A DNA stretch of 47,571 nucleotides from Planctomycetota bacterium (lineage in GTDB: Bacteria; Planctomycetota; Phycisphaerae; WQYP01): NCBI GenBank assembly GCA_021810145.1, contig JAJZJL010000019.1, forward strand, positions 1 through 47,571, given 5' to 3'. Position 1 is the first letter of the stretch; each line of letters starts with the position of its first letter. Positions 33,563 through 42,365 of the stretch are shown in pieces. The notes under the pieces were generated by a model. It had not been told where the DNA came from. It saw only the letters and a program-made list of their open reading frames with translations, and searched no databases. The translations under genes were made by a program, and so were the position numbers.

Positions 33563-35152
33563 TCATTTCGCCCACGCTTGACCTGCCGGCGTGCGTCGCC
33601 AGGCGTAATAGGCGTCAAGCTCTTTGAGCCCGCCTAAAGTGGGAACTGGGCCGACATGCGGCGTGCGTTGGAAATACATCACCTGCGGATGACCGGTGCT
33701 GAACGCCGGCCATCGGGGGAGGCCTTTGCCGTTGGGATTTCCGTATTTGGCGAAGTTCACCCAGTAGGTGGACATGGCATTTGAAATCACCAGATCAGAC
33801 TTGGTGGTCTGCGGATCCCTGGGGTTGATATGATCAAAGACAAACGGCACTTCCATGGCGTGCCACGACCCCGGCACATTTTTCGGGTGTTGGTCGAAAT
33901 AATAAAGGAACACCTTGGACTTTGGGCTTTTCGACGCCAGCCGTGCCCACGTCCATGCGGGCCAGCCAAATGCGGCATCGCGGGTCAGGTCGCGAGCGGT
34001 TTTGGCAATGTGATTGGTGCCGGGGGGATAGGCTTTCAGCAACGCAGCAGCAAAGGGGCCATAACGCTTTTTAACACCGGCAATGTAATCCGCCCGAGTT
34101 TTCGGCGGGGAAAAGCTTGCGCCTTCGTCCGAGTTGTAGCCGATGAGAATCGGCGTGTCGTTGTATTTGCCGGATGCGTAGAGTTTGTACTGATCGTCAG
34201 GGATCACCCAGCCGTCAATGATTGGCCAGGCCAGGCCACGGAAAGCCGGGAGTTTGTCAGCCGGGATTTTTCGCAGTTCCGCGATGGATGAGACGCCCGC
34301 ACTTTTCAGGTAAGCTTCCCCCTCGCGCTGGGCCTCGGCGAGAGTTTTCATATTTTCGCCCGGATAAGTCGTGCGGCGTGGCGGCCCGAAGGAGCCACCG
34401 CTATCTGAAATGGCACCCTCAAAAAGTCCTTTTGCCAGCGGCGAGGCGCATAACATGCTGACGGAAATGCCGCCGGCGGATTCGCCGAAGATTGTTACTT
34501 TGCCTGGATTGCCGCCGAATGCCGCGATGTTTTTTTTCACCCATTTCAGACCGGCAATCTGGTCGAGCAAACCGTAATTTCCGGAAACGTGGTTGGGGGA
34601 TTCGGCGCTTAATTCCGGCGTCGCGAGAAATCCGAGTGGCCCCACGCGGTAGGCGATGCTGACAAAAACCACGCCTTTCCGCGCGAGATTCGCTCCGTTG
34701 TAGGCCGGGTCGGAGGTCGAGCCCCAGTTGAAGGCGCCGCCGTAAATCCATACGAGCACAGGAAGTTGAGCGCCGGCGGATTTTGCGGGTGTCCAGACGT
34801 TCAAATACAGGCAGTCTTCAGAGCCGTTTTTCCCTTGAATGGGCGCTGAAGCAAAGTGCGTGGCCTGCCGGACGCCGGCCCATTTCGCGGCGGGCTCGGG
34901 CGCTCGCCATCGCAGATTGCCGACTGGCGGCGCTGCAAATGGTATTCCCAGGTATACCGTCAAACCGTTTTGGAGAAATCCTTGAACCAGTCCATCTTGA
35001 ATCCTGACCGGGGCGGGCTGCGGTCTTTGCGCCCTGGCATCAGGCACCAGGGCCAGAAGAACAAATGCCGCGATCATTGTGAGCCGGGCTGTCAGCGCGC
35101 TTATCGCGCAATACCGGGTTTTATGAGGTTTGCCTGTTTTCGGATTTGACAT
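33563..35152 (-). CDS. Secreted type B carboxylesterase
   Basis: 529 residues from the ATG at 35152, which has AAGGAGGA upstream; the frame reaching 35266 is leader sequence. The signal peptide is at about 17-45 (MIAAFVLLALVPDARAQ). The alpha/beta-hydrolase shows the oxyanion GGAFNWG, EDCLYLNVWTP, the nucleophile elbow IFGESAGGISVSMLC (Ser), the acid in YNSDEGASF (Glu) and the His in SWHAMEVPFVFDH: a complete triad of the cholinesterase/PnbA family. Likely a periplasmic or secreted ester hydrolase, for example acting on acetylated or aromatic-esterified polysaccharide, which would suit the glycosidases here. Stands alone behind the SNF2 gene. Confidence 0.92.
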   Translation of the reverse strand: MSNPKTGKPHKTRYCAISALTARLTMIAAFVLLALVPDARAQRPQPAPVRIQDGLVQGFLQNGLTVYLGIPFAAPPVGNLRWRAPEPAAKWAGVRQATHFASAPIQGKNGSEDCLYLNVWTPAKSAGAQLPVLVWIYGGAFNWGSTSDPAYNGANLARKGVVFVSIAYRVGPLGFLATPELSAESPNHVSGNYGLLDQIAGLKWVKKNIAAFGGNPGKVTIFGESAGGISVSMLCASPLAKGLFEGAISDSGGSFGPPRRTTYPGENMKTLAEAQREGEAYLKSAGVSSIAELRKIPADKLPAFRGLAWPIIDGWVIPDDQYKLYASGKYNDTPILIGYNSDEGASFSPPKTRADYIAGVKKRYGPFAAALLKAYPPGTNHIAKTARDLTRDAAFGWPAWTWARLASKSPKSKVFLYYFDQHPKNVPGSWHAMEVPFVFDHINPRDPQTTKSDLVISNAMSTYWVNFAKYGNPNGKGLPRWPAFSTGHPQVMYFQRTPHVGPVPTLGGLKELDAYYAWRRTPAGQAWAK

Positions 35153-35500
35153 CGAAGCCTGTCCTCCTTCGCCAGATTCTATCCTGTGGATGGGCCTTTC
35201 CGGCCACTCAAACTCGCAATGGGCCTGACCAAGGGTAAACTTTATCCCTCCCTGGACGAAATGCAAATAAATTCACACAAAATTGTTCGGCACAGGGGCA
35301 GTCAATTTCATTTCAATTCCTCCACGTCGCTGATTGTCGCGGCCCGGTGCCGCAACAGTCTATTTCACCCGCCGGGCCAATGCTCATTTGCTATCCGGCG
35401 TAAAAGCTTCACGAGAATACCCATGAACGCTCTACCGCCGTCATTGTTTTTGGCCCGGCCATCGCGACGAACCGCTGTGCGCCGCATTGCAATGCCCGCA
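35153..35500. other. Spacer between SNF2 and esterase genes
   Basis: No gene. GGCCCGG (35341-35347) and CCGGGCC (35372-35378) form a spaced inverted repeat with a 24-nt loop and no T tract. Otherwise unremarkable. Confidence 0.35.
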
Positions 35501-38500
35501 TTATGACAGCGGCGCAAAGAGTGCCTTGAGTTCCTCGTCGCTGAGTTTCAGTGGCGCTTGGCCGGTATCATCCAGCAGTCCGGCCACGAGTTCGCGTTTG
35601 CGCTGCTGCAGCGCCTGGATTTTTTCCTCCACCGTGCCTTGTGTGATGAGCTTGTACACAAATACGGTTTTATCCTGCCCGATGCGGTGCGCCCGATCGG
35701 TGGCCTGATTCTCCACCGCCGGATTCCACCACGGGTCATAATGAATGACCGTGTCCGCCGTGGTCAGATTCAATCCGGTTCCGCCGGCCTTCAGGCTGAT
35801 TAAAAACAGCGGCACCTCGCCGCGCTGAAACCGCTGTACCGGCGTGTCCCGGTCGCGGGTGTCCCCGGTCAGACGGACAAATTGAATTTTAAGTTCGCCG
35901 AGTTTCTTTTCAATGAGGTCCAGCATGCTGGTGAACTGGGAAAACAGCAGAATTTTGCGGCCATCCTCAATCATGGAGGGCACGGTCTGCGAAAGCCAGT
36001 CCAGTTTGGCGGATTGCGTCACTTTCTGCGCGCTGGACAGCTTGAGCAACCGCGGATCGCAGCACACCTGCCGCAGTTTCAGCAACGCTTCCAGAATAAA
36101 AATGTGGCTGCGCGCCAGGCCCATGCTGGCGATCTGCTCGCGAACGTGACTTTCCATGGTTACACGGATGCTTTCATATAAATCCCGCTGGGCGCCGGAG
36201 AGTTCAATTTCCTGCACCATTTCATTTTTCGGCGGCAACTCCAGGGCCACTTCGCTTTTTCGGCGCCGCAGCACCAGCGGCGCTATGCGCTGCGCCAGTG
36301 CTTTTCGCCGCGAACTTTCACCGAGTTTTTCTATCGGATCGCGGTAAAGCTGCCGGAATTGCCGATTGTTTCCCAGAAAGCCCGGCATCAGAAAATCAAA
36401 TATGGCCCAGAGTTCTCCGAGGTGATTTTCCATGGGCGTTCCGGTCAGCGCCAGCCGATGTCGCGTGTTGAGCTTCCGCGCGGCCTGGGCATATTGCGTG
36501 TTGGGATTTTTTACCATCTGTGCTTCATCAAGAATAACCAGATGATACGGTTGTTTGGTCAGAAACTCCTCATCGCGCGCCAGCAACTGGTAGCTGGTGA
36601 CAACCAGATCGTGTTGATCAAGCCGCTCAAAATGCTCTTTGCGTCCCGAGCCGTGCAGAATCAGCACCCGCAAGTCCGGCGCAAATCGCTGGGTTTCCTG
36701 CCGCCAGTTCCCCATCAGGCTGGTCGGTGCCACCACCAGCGCCGGACGATCCAGCCGGCCCGCCTGCTTTTCACACAACAGATGAGCCAGCGTCTGAACG
36801 GTTTTTCCCAGGCCCATATCATCCGCCAGTACGCCGGAAAGCCGGCAATCCCGCAGAAATTGCAGCCAGGTCAGGCCATGCTGCTGATAGGGCCTCAATG
36901 TTGCGGCCAGGCCCGGCGGTGGTTCAGTGGCCGTGGTGGAGGCGGTGCGTATGCGTTTAATAAGATCACGCACCTGCGCACTGCCTGACCATCGCCAGCC
37001 GTCCACCCCCGCAAATTGCGCTGCCCGCAACCGGTCCGCCCGCAACGTCCCGCCGGCACTGGTTGTAAATAATTCCATCAGCAGATCGCGGATGCGGCTG
37101 AGACGTTCGGGTTCCAGACGCACGTAGCGCCCGTCGGGCAATTGAATTTCCAGCGGGTCTTTCAGAAAGCGTTCACGGGATTGCTCGCCGCGTGTGGCAA
37201 ATATTTTCCGCAGCAGCGGCACCAGACTGATCCGCACGTTATCAACCACAATGCCCAGATCCACGTTGAACCAGTCGTTCTCCGAATCTTCCACGGCGTT
37301 GGTTTCCATGAACCAGTCTTCAATCTCCGCCCGGCGCAGTTTGCACGAAGTGTCATATTCAATCGTCCAGCCTGCCTGTTCCAATGTCTTCATGGGGCCT
37401 GATATCCAGGCCAGCCACGTTTCCAGATTGTTATTATCCAAAGCCCAGACATAAGTTATTTTATATGTATTGGGGATCATCAGTTCGCGCTGATCTTTTA
37501 AGCGAAGCGCGGTGCGCTTTAATTCCTCAACGCGCCGCCGTTCCAGCGCTATATTGCGCTTAATCACATAACGCTGGCCGTTGATAAATGTATCCAGCGT
37601 GGGTTCCTGATTTCCGCTGTTCACCTGCACCGGACCGTAGGTAAAATGGACGACGCCCCAATGAACAAAATCAGCCACATCGGCGTCTTCTTCGCTGGAA
37701 AAGCCCGCCACCCCACGCCACAGCCCGCTGTGGAGCGTAAGCGTTGTTTTCGATAGTTCCTGGATAAGTTTGGCCTCCGGTATCGGCGGCGGCGGCGGCA
37801 ATTGCAGCGATGCCGAAAAACTGGCTATTGCCTTATGGAATCGCGGCTCAATGGGCGGGGCGGAAAGCCACTGTTTTGCCACCTTCGCCGGTACATCCAG
37901 GGTGATTGGTCCGATCACATCTTCCTCTGCGTCGTAATAGATCATCGGCGAGCCGACGAATACCTGAGCCGGCGGATCAACCGTAATGCAGGTTTGCTGG
38001 CGAAGATCCGTTTGCGTGATCCATCCGGCCTTTCCCGGGCGCGCTGCGCCCCAACTCAGCGGCCGCACGGTAATATTCTTGAAATAGCAGCGTCCGGTAG
38101 CCACCACTTTTTCCAGCGCCTGCGTCGCAAATTCATCGGCAATCAGTCTTGTTTCATACGCACTCTGGGACGTAAATCCCAGGAACATACGGAATATATA
38201 AATGTCCTCATCTTTTACAAAAGTGCCCAATTTTCTGTGATTATATGGTTCATAGGGGCGCGGCGACCGGGGAATGCCATCTCTCGAAAGCTGTGCCTTC
38301 ATCACGTAAATGGCCAGATAGTGCTGCTGGTGGGCATGGGGGGCCAGAATATAGATGATCCGCGATTTGTCCGAAGGCTTTTTTCGAATTTCTCCCCGCT
38401 CGTCACCCTGCGCCCGTATATCGCGTAATTGCTTTTGCCACTCCTGAATGCTCCATGGAACGGGTTCCTCGGGCACGGCGTTGCTGCTTGCCGAATCTTT

Positions 38501-38902
38501 ATCCGCGGAGTTCAAATCAATTTCCGGGTTTGCCGCTGCAGCCGCGGGGCGCTCTTCCGGATGGCGCTGGAAATAAGCCTCCTGTTCGGCAATCTCCTTC
38601 TGGAATGAGGCAATCGTATCCGCTCCGCCGATGGCAATGAGCAAAGCCGGAGCATGGGGGCATCGCGTATGAGCTCCGCATTGGCAGAAGTAATTCAGAA
38701 GCGTCTGCCCGCCTTCGCTTGTCTGCACCAGAATTTTTACCGACAGAAGGGTATTGTCATCTTCCTTGACGATGCCGGAAATGGTTGAAAAAACAGGATC
38801 AAATTCAATGCGGCTGACCCGTTTGACGGAAAAGAGCCGGGACGCTTCAGCAATGACCTCCGGCGTAAAATTTCTGGCGAATTCTCCAAGGTTGGTGGTC
38901 AT
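35501..38902 (-). CDS. SNF2-family helicase with SWIM zinc finger
   Basis: 1133 residues. Near the N-terminus is a SWIM-type zinc motif, FCQCGAHTRCPHA (about 72-84: Cys, Cys, Cys, His). A long unassigned middle region follows (about 100-640). The SNF2 ATPase has LADDMGLGKTVQTLAHL (motif I), VVTSYQLL, LVILDEAQMVKNP (motif II, DEAQ), LALTGTPMENHLGELW (motif III). The helicase C part has FVRLTGDTRDRD, LISLKAGGTGLNLTTADTVIHYD and DRAHRIGQDKTVFVYKL. ATP-driven remodelling or removal of proteins on DNA is the family role (RapA-like in bacteria). ATG at 38902 has a weak site. No partner gene nearby. Confidence 0.95.
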   Translation of the reverse strand: MTTNLGEFARNFTPEVIAEASRLFSVKRVSRIEFDPVFSTISGIVKEDDNTLLSVKILVQTSEGGQTLLNYFCQCGAHTRCPHAPALLIAIGGADTIASFQKEIAEQEAYFQRHPEERPAAAAANPEIDLNSADKDSASSNAVPEEPVPWSIQEWQKQLRDIRAQGDERGEIRKKPSDKSRIIYILAPHAHQQHYLAIYVMKAQLSRDGIPRSPRPYEPYNHRKLGTFVKDEDIYIFRMFLGFTSQSAYETRLIADEFATQALEKVVATGRCYFKNITVRPLSWGAARPGKAGWITQTDLRQQTCITVDPPAQVFVGSPMIYYDAEEDVIGPITLDVPAKVAKQWLSAPPIEPRFHKAIASFSASLQLPPPPPIPEAKLIQELSKTTLTLHSGLWRGVAGFSSEEDADVADFVHWGVVHFTYGPVQVNSGNQEPTLDTFINGQRYVIKRNIALERRRVEELKRTALRLKDQRELMIPNTYKITYVWALDNNNLETWLAWISGPMKTLEQAGWTIEYDTSCKLRRAEIEDWFMETNAVEDSENDWFNVDLGIVVDNVRISLVPLLRKIFATRGEQSRERFLKDPLEIQLPDGRYVRLEPERLSRIRDLLMELFTTSAGGTLRADRLRAAQFAGVDGWRWSGSAQVRDLIKRIRTASTTATEPPPGLAATLRPYQQHGLTWLQFLRDCRLSGVLADDMGLGKTVQTLAHLLCEKQAGRLDRPALVVAPTSLMGNWRQETQRFAPDLRVLILHGSGRKEHFERLDQHDLVVTSYQLLARDEEFLTKQPYHLVILDEAQMVKNPNTQYAQAARKLNTRHRLALTGTPMENHLGELWAIFDFLMPGFLGNNRQFRQLYRDPIEKLGESSRRKALAQRIAPLVLRRRKSEVALELPPKNEMVQEIELSGAQRDLYESIRVTMESHVREQIASMGLARSHIFILEALLKLRQVCCDPRLLKLSSAQKVTQSAKLDWLSQTVPSMIEDGRKILLFSQFTSMLDLIEKKLGELKIQFVRLTGDTRDRDTPVQRFQRGEVPLFLISLKAGGTGLNLTTADTVIHYDPWWNPAVENQATDRAHRIGQDKTVFVYKLITQGTVEEKIQALQQRKRELVAGLLDDTGQAPLKLSDEELKALFAPLS

Positions 38903-39052
38903 GTGGTAATGTGCGCCCTCAATCGTGTACAGGTATTTCCCGGCCCGGCACCTGTCGAATTCATTTCAATTCCGGCCATTGCGTGGACAGAAGTTCAGGC
39001 AGTTTAAGCTTTTCCCCACATCGTGGCAATTTAGTCGGGCAAAGAAACCGAA
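38903..39052. other. SNF2 promoter region
   Basis: 150 bp between the SNF2 start and the first array unit. Nothing definite is seen. Confidence 0.25.
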
Positions 39053-39502
39053 CCGCTGATAACGCGGATGGCGCGGATACGAGGGGGGGTGTAATATGAC
39101 TGCTCGTGACGCAGTCGCTCAAGCAGGCGTGGAACCCCGGACCCGGGCGCATGCTCCCATGCAACGAAACCGATATACATTATCCGCGTGATCCGCTCAG
39201 AGAGTTTACCCCGTGCGCGCCGGGGCGGTCCCCGTCCGTGTTTTGCCCAATGAAAAGACCGCTGATAACGCGGATGCCGCGGATACGAGGGGGGCGTGTC
39301 GTTGCTCGGAACGCAGTCGCTCAAGCAGGCGTGGAACCCCGGACCTGGGCGCATGCTCCCATGCAATGAAAGCGATATCCATTATCCGCGTTATCCGCTT
39401 AGAGAGTTTACCCCGTGCGCGCCGGGGCGGTCCCCGGCCATGTTTTTGGCCCGACAAGAAAGACCGCTGATAACGCGGATGCCGCGGATACGATGGGGGG
39501 CG

Positions 39503-39898
39503 TTACCTGCGAAGTTCCGGCGGTTGGCGCACCACTCTTTTCCATTGCAACTTCACATCCTGAAAGTTCAGGAGGATCGCCAGTTGTAAATTCGTGATGG
39601 CAAGGTAACCGGCCATTTGCGCAAAATGCGCTGGCGTAAAGGCGGAAACAACTTTGGTATCCGCCAGAACCAGTTCATCAACAATTATATCTGGGATCAG
39701 TTGGCCGATAAGGTGGCCACGATACATTACCGAAAATCGCTTTTGCTGCTGCACGCGGTGTCCGCGCGACTTGAGTTCGAGGATCAAAGCTCTTTCGTAA
39801 AGTTTTTCATCAAGCCCTGGCCGGAGCTCATTGAGCACCGCCATTGCGGCCCCGATGATCTGCCCGCTTAACGTCTCATGTACTATGCCCAGCTTCAA
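39503..39898 (-). CDS. GxxExxY protein (PD-(D/E)XK nuclease-like fold)
   Basis: 131 residues. The naming motif is visible as LRPGLDEKLYERALILEL (G-L-D-E-K-L-Y), then KRFSVMYRGHLIGQLIPDIIVDELVLADTKVV, where PDIIVDE followed by TK gives an Asp-X(n)-Glu-X-Lys-like pattern of the restriction-endonuclease-like fold (the last Lys is in ADTKVV). The family is widespread in Planctomycetota and relatives; its role is not established. The start is TTG at 39898, with GGGAG nine bases upstream; no ATG fits. The stop lies just inside the left iterons of one array unit, so gene and repeat are physically joined. Confidence 0.85.
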   Translation of the reverse strand: MKLGIVHETLSGQIIGAAMAVLNELRPGLDEKLYERALILELKSRGHRVQQQKRFSVMYRGHLIGQLIPDIIVDELVLADTKVVSAFTPAHFAQMAGYLAITNLQLAILLNFQDVKLQWKRVVRQPPELRR

Positions 39899-40140
39899 TC
39901 TCTGTCACTCCCGTTGCGACCGCTGTTGTATAATAATTGGCACCGAGCACTTCCCGCGCGAGGTTCGTGCACGATGCAATCCGTTGAGGAAATTCCTCAA
40001 GCCAGCAAGCCAACATTCTACCCCAGCGATTGGTGAAAAAAAACGCAGATGGCTCGCATGCTGGAAAATCACATCCTCGCCCATAATGCGGCCTTCAAAG
40101 CCCGTAAAAACCCCGGGACGATGTATTCCTGTCCCGTTCA
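39899..40140. other. Upstream part of the GxxExxY insert
   Basis: No convincing gene. On the minus strand TTATAC (around 39930-39935) could be a -10 box of the GxxExxY gene. Similarity to the array resumes at ATCCATTATCCGC near 40146. Confidence 0.35.
39984..40000. promoter_or_regulatory. Palindrome TTGAGGAA-A-TTCCTCAA upstream of the GxxExxY gene
   Basis: Perfect 8-bp arms with a single central base, 86 bp before the TTG start. Suited to a dimeric repressor; unproven. Confidence 0.35.
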
Positions 40141-40613
40141 CGAAATCCATTATCCGCTCAGAGAGTTTACCCCGTGCGCGCCGGGGCGGTCCCTGTCCGT
40201 GTTTTTGGCCCAACAAGAAAGACCGCTGATAACGCGGAGGCCGCGGATACGATGGGGGGCGTGTCGTTGCTCGTGACGCAATCGCTCAAGCAAGCGTGGA
40301 ACCCCGGACCTGGGCGCATGCTCCCATGCAACGAAACCGATATAGATTATCCGCGTTATCCGCTCAGAGAGTTTACCCCGTGCGCGCCGGGGCGGTCCCC
40401 GTCCGCGCCGGGGCGGTCCCCGTCCGCGTTTTGCGTAATGAGAGAGACCGCTGATAACGCGGATGGCGCGGATACGATGGGGCGGGGGGGGGTGTAATAT
40501 GACTGCTCGTGACGCAACCGCTCAAGCAGGCGTGGAACCCCGGACCTTAGCGCGTGCTCCCATTCAATGAAAGCGATATCCATTATCCGCGTTATCCGCG
40601 CCATCCGCGGTGC

Positions 40614-40802
40614 TCCCCGCTTTTTCCGATTTGGTGCGATGTAAGCATTTGTGAGGCATCCCGATGCACTGAAAATCATTATAATTACCAATTCTTCGTG
40701 AAAAAATATTTTTGAATGTCTTCAAAAAACCCAATAAAACAGCGAATTTCGTCCGTGTGGTAATTAAGTGGTAAATGGTAAATAAATATTGTGATTTTTT
40801 TC
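40614..40802. other. AT-rich upstream region
   Basis: Between the array and the pilin promoter the sequence becomes markedly AT-rich, in contrast with the GC-rich surroundings. No gene is seen. Confidence 0.3.
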
Positions 40803-40831
40803 TTGACATTTGCTATGAAGCGATGTAGACT
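40803..40831 (+). promoter_or_regulatory. Sigma-70-type promoter of the pilin-like gene
   Basis: TTGACA (40803-40808), 17-bp spacer, TAGACT (40826-40831). This leaves a ~180-nt leader before the ATG at 41016. Confidence 0.65.
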
Positions 40832-41015
40832 TCTTTCAGCAAATGAATTGAATGACTGGCAAGGCTGCGGTCAAGTAAATTGAAAATCGCCTCTCCAGTC
40901 AGGCGCGTGACGGGAAAAAGTGAATATGTGTGTCGCAAAGCGCTCTAGACCTGCGTTGGGCTGTAGTGCAAGTGACAGGAAAATTCCGCAAAGCATTTTT
41001 TTAGGAGGTGCTTTT

Positions 41016-41951
41016 ATGAAAAATCCCAAAAAACATCAGGGATTCACCCTCATTGAGCTGCTGGTGGTGATTTCCATCATCGCACTGCTCATCGCTCTGT
41101 TATTGCCAGCGCTGGCAAGGGCAAAAGATGAGGCTAACTCGATCGGCTGCCAGGCGAAATTGCGCTCGCTCGGCCAACTAACGCTTGAGTACGCGTCGTC
41201 TTACGAGGACGCTATTCCGCCAAGTTCGGTTAATTACGAAGGTACATGGATTGACCTGTTGTTCCAGATGTACGCCGGTCCTCCGGTTACCATCAACGAA
41301 AAGCAGCAGTCCGGTGCGGCCGCACCCAATAACGGCTATTGGTTAGGTGCGTGGCACAATGGGTTTATTTCCTTTAATTCCGGCACGCAAGCGTCCGCGT
41401 TCGAACAGAAATACAACGGTTTATTTATAGACCCGGCCAGCACACTGCAGGTGGGCCATAATTGGGATAATTCCTACGCCAGCAATCCGCAGGTATTTAT
41501 CCTGAATCCGAATTATGGTTCGAAGTACCCGCAAATTCAGGTGCTCAAGGCCTCGCAAATTCCCAATCCCGGGCACGTATTCATGATCGCGGACAGTTCC
41601 CTCTGGTGGGGCGGCTGGGGCTGGCCTGATTTTGACAATATGCAGTACACGTATCAGCTACAAGCCGATTGCCTTGGGTCGTACTCGGCCACTGCCGATC
41701 TGAACCCGGCCTGCTACTACGGCACTGGCAACACAGATCTGCCGGCGGGGAGTAGGTACGCTCCGGGCATCCGCTACCGCCACATGGAGACCAACGCGAC
41801 AAACGGTAATGCCAATATGGTCTTCGCCGACGGCCACGCGAGCACCGTCCAATACGGGAACCTCCACCCGGAGAATGTGCTGCTGGATCCGAGTATCAAT
41901 GTATACTGGTCCAATGGCGGAGGAAAGGTAGCATACCCCTACCTGCCGTAA
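41016..41951 (+). CDS. Pilin-like protein with prepilin N-terminal motif and FADGH C-terminus
   Basis: 311 residues. MKNPKKHQG then FTLIELLVVISIIALLIALLLPAL is a prepilin-peptidase site and stalk helix. The C-terminal RYRHMETNATNGNANMVFADGH carries the His...DG motif of the planctomycete H-X9-DG group, here with 15 residues between His and DG. The middle is aromatic-rich and globular. The start is clear: GGAGG six bases upstream (the frame continues back to 40920 without a site). Monocistronic, with promoter and terminator. It is the intact counterpart of the IS-split gene at 21665-24343; both share AKLRS.GQLT.EYA after the stalk. Function (pseudopilus or surface fibre) is not known. Confidence 0.9.
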   Translation: MKNPKKHQGFTLIELLVVISIIALLIALLLPALARAKDEANSIGCQAKLRSLGQLTLEYASSYEDAIPPSSVNYEGTWIDLLFQMYAGPPVTINEKQQSGAAAPNNGYWLGAWHNGFISFNSGTQASAFEQKYNGLFIDPASTLQVGHNWDNSYASNPQVFILNPNYGSKYPQIQVLKASQIPNPGHVFMIADSSLWWGGWGWPDFDNMQYTYQLQADCLGSYSATADLNPACYYGTGNTDLPAGSRYAPGIRYRHMETNATNGNANMVFADGHASTVQYGNLHPENVLLDPSINVYWSNGGGKVAYPYLP

Positions 41952-41977
41952 AAAAGCTGGAAGAAATCGCTTAACAA

Positions 41978-42010
41978 GGGCCACTCGGATACCCGGGTGG
42001 CCCTTTTTTT
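41978..42010 (+). terminator. Rho-independent terminator of the pilin-like gene
   Basis: GGGCCACTCGG pairs with CCGGGTGGCCC (one G-T pair), loop ATAC, followed by seven T. It lies 26 bp after the stop. Confidence 0.93.
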
Positions 42011-42365
42011 ATCCAACCCAAATCCAGCGCAGCCTCAATCGGCCCAAATGGAGTCTCATCTCCCGCCAGGGGGAATAATCTTTGAACCATCAGGCTCTCC
42101 GCTGGTATGTAAGGAATAAATTTCAATCGGGCGGTGAAGTGGCCCCATTTGTGCGAGTAAACACCAACCCCGCGGCTGGTTTCCTCTTGCTCGGCAATAT
42201 GACTCACCAACAGATAGCCAAGCTGTTGCATTCCCAATGAAACATCTGTGTATCCCTCCGCCAAACCAATCCGCTATAGGATTCGCAACTGCTTACTTGA
42301 TCTCGCCGCCAAGAACCGTGACACCGGCTTGGCGTGTTATTGCGGCCTGTTCGGCAAACCGTGTG
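42011..42365. other. Region between convergent genes, one doubtful frame
   Basis: A minus-strand frame of up to 97 codons (41971-42264, TTG start) covers much of it but ends inside the pilin terminator and matches nothing I know. No other structure is seen. Confidence 0.3.

Larger units (their letters stand above)
39053..40613. repeat. ~205-bp direct-repeat array with 9-nt iterons at both unit ends
   Basis: Units start at 39053, 39259, 39464, 40223 and 40448. Each begins with three 9-mers, CGCTGATAA-CGCGGATGG-CGCGGATAC (with small changes), then ~110 bp of middle, then the inverse iterons (ATTATCCGCGTTATCCGC), then a ~65-bp spacer with a GC-rich palindromic part. The spacing is 206 and 205 bp, and 225 in the fourth unit because a 21-bp piece (40383-40403) is duplicated in tandem. 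In the third unit the middle is replaced by a ~640-bp segment holding the GxxExxY gene. The last unit ends in ATCCGCGTTATCCGCGCCATCC, nearly the full inverse of the opening iterons. Open frames running through the units are chance. Confidence 0.9.

Noticed and set aside
39031..39589. Several open frames within the repeat units on both strands
   Set aside because: They recur only because the DNA repeats and overlap one another in different phases; no start signals or family motifs.
39053..40613. Possible CRISPR array
   Set aside because: Units are ~205 bp with iterons at both ends and no regular unique spacers; no cas genes.
41971..42264. 97-codon minus-strand frame after the intact pilin-like gene
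   Set aside because: It ends inside the pilin terminator and begins with TTG; composition is protein-like but no family is recognised, so it is not called as a gene.
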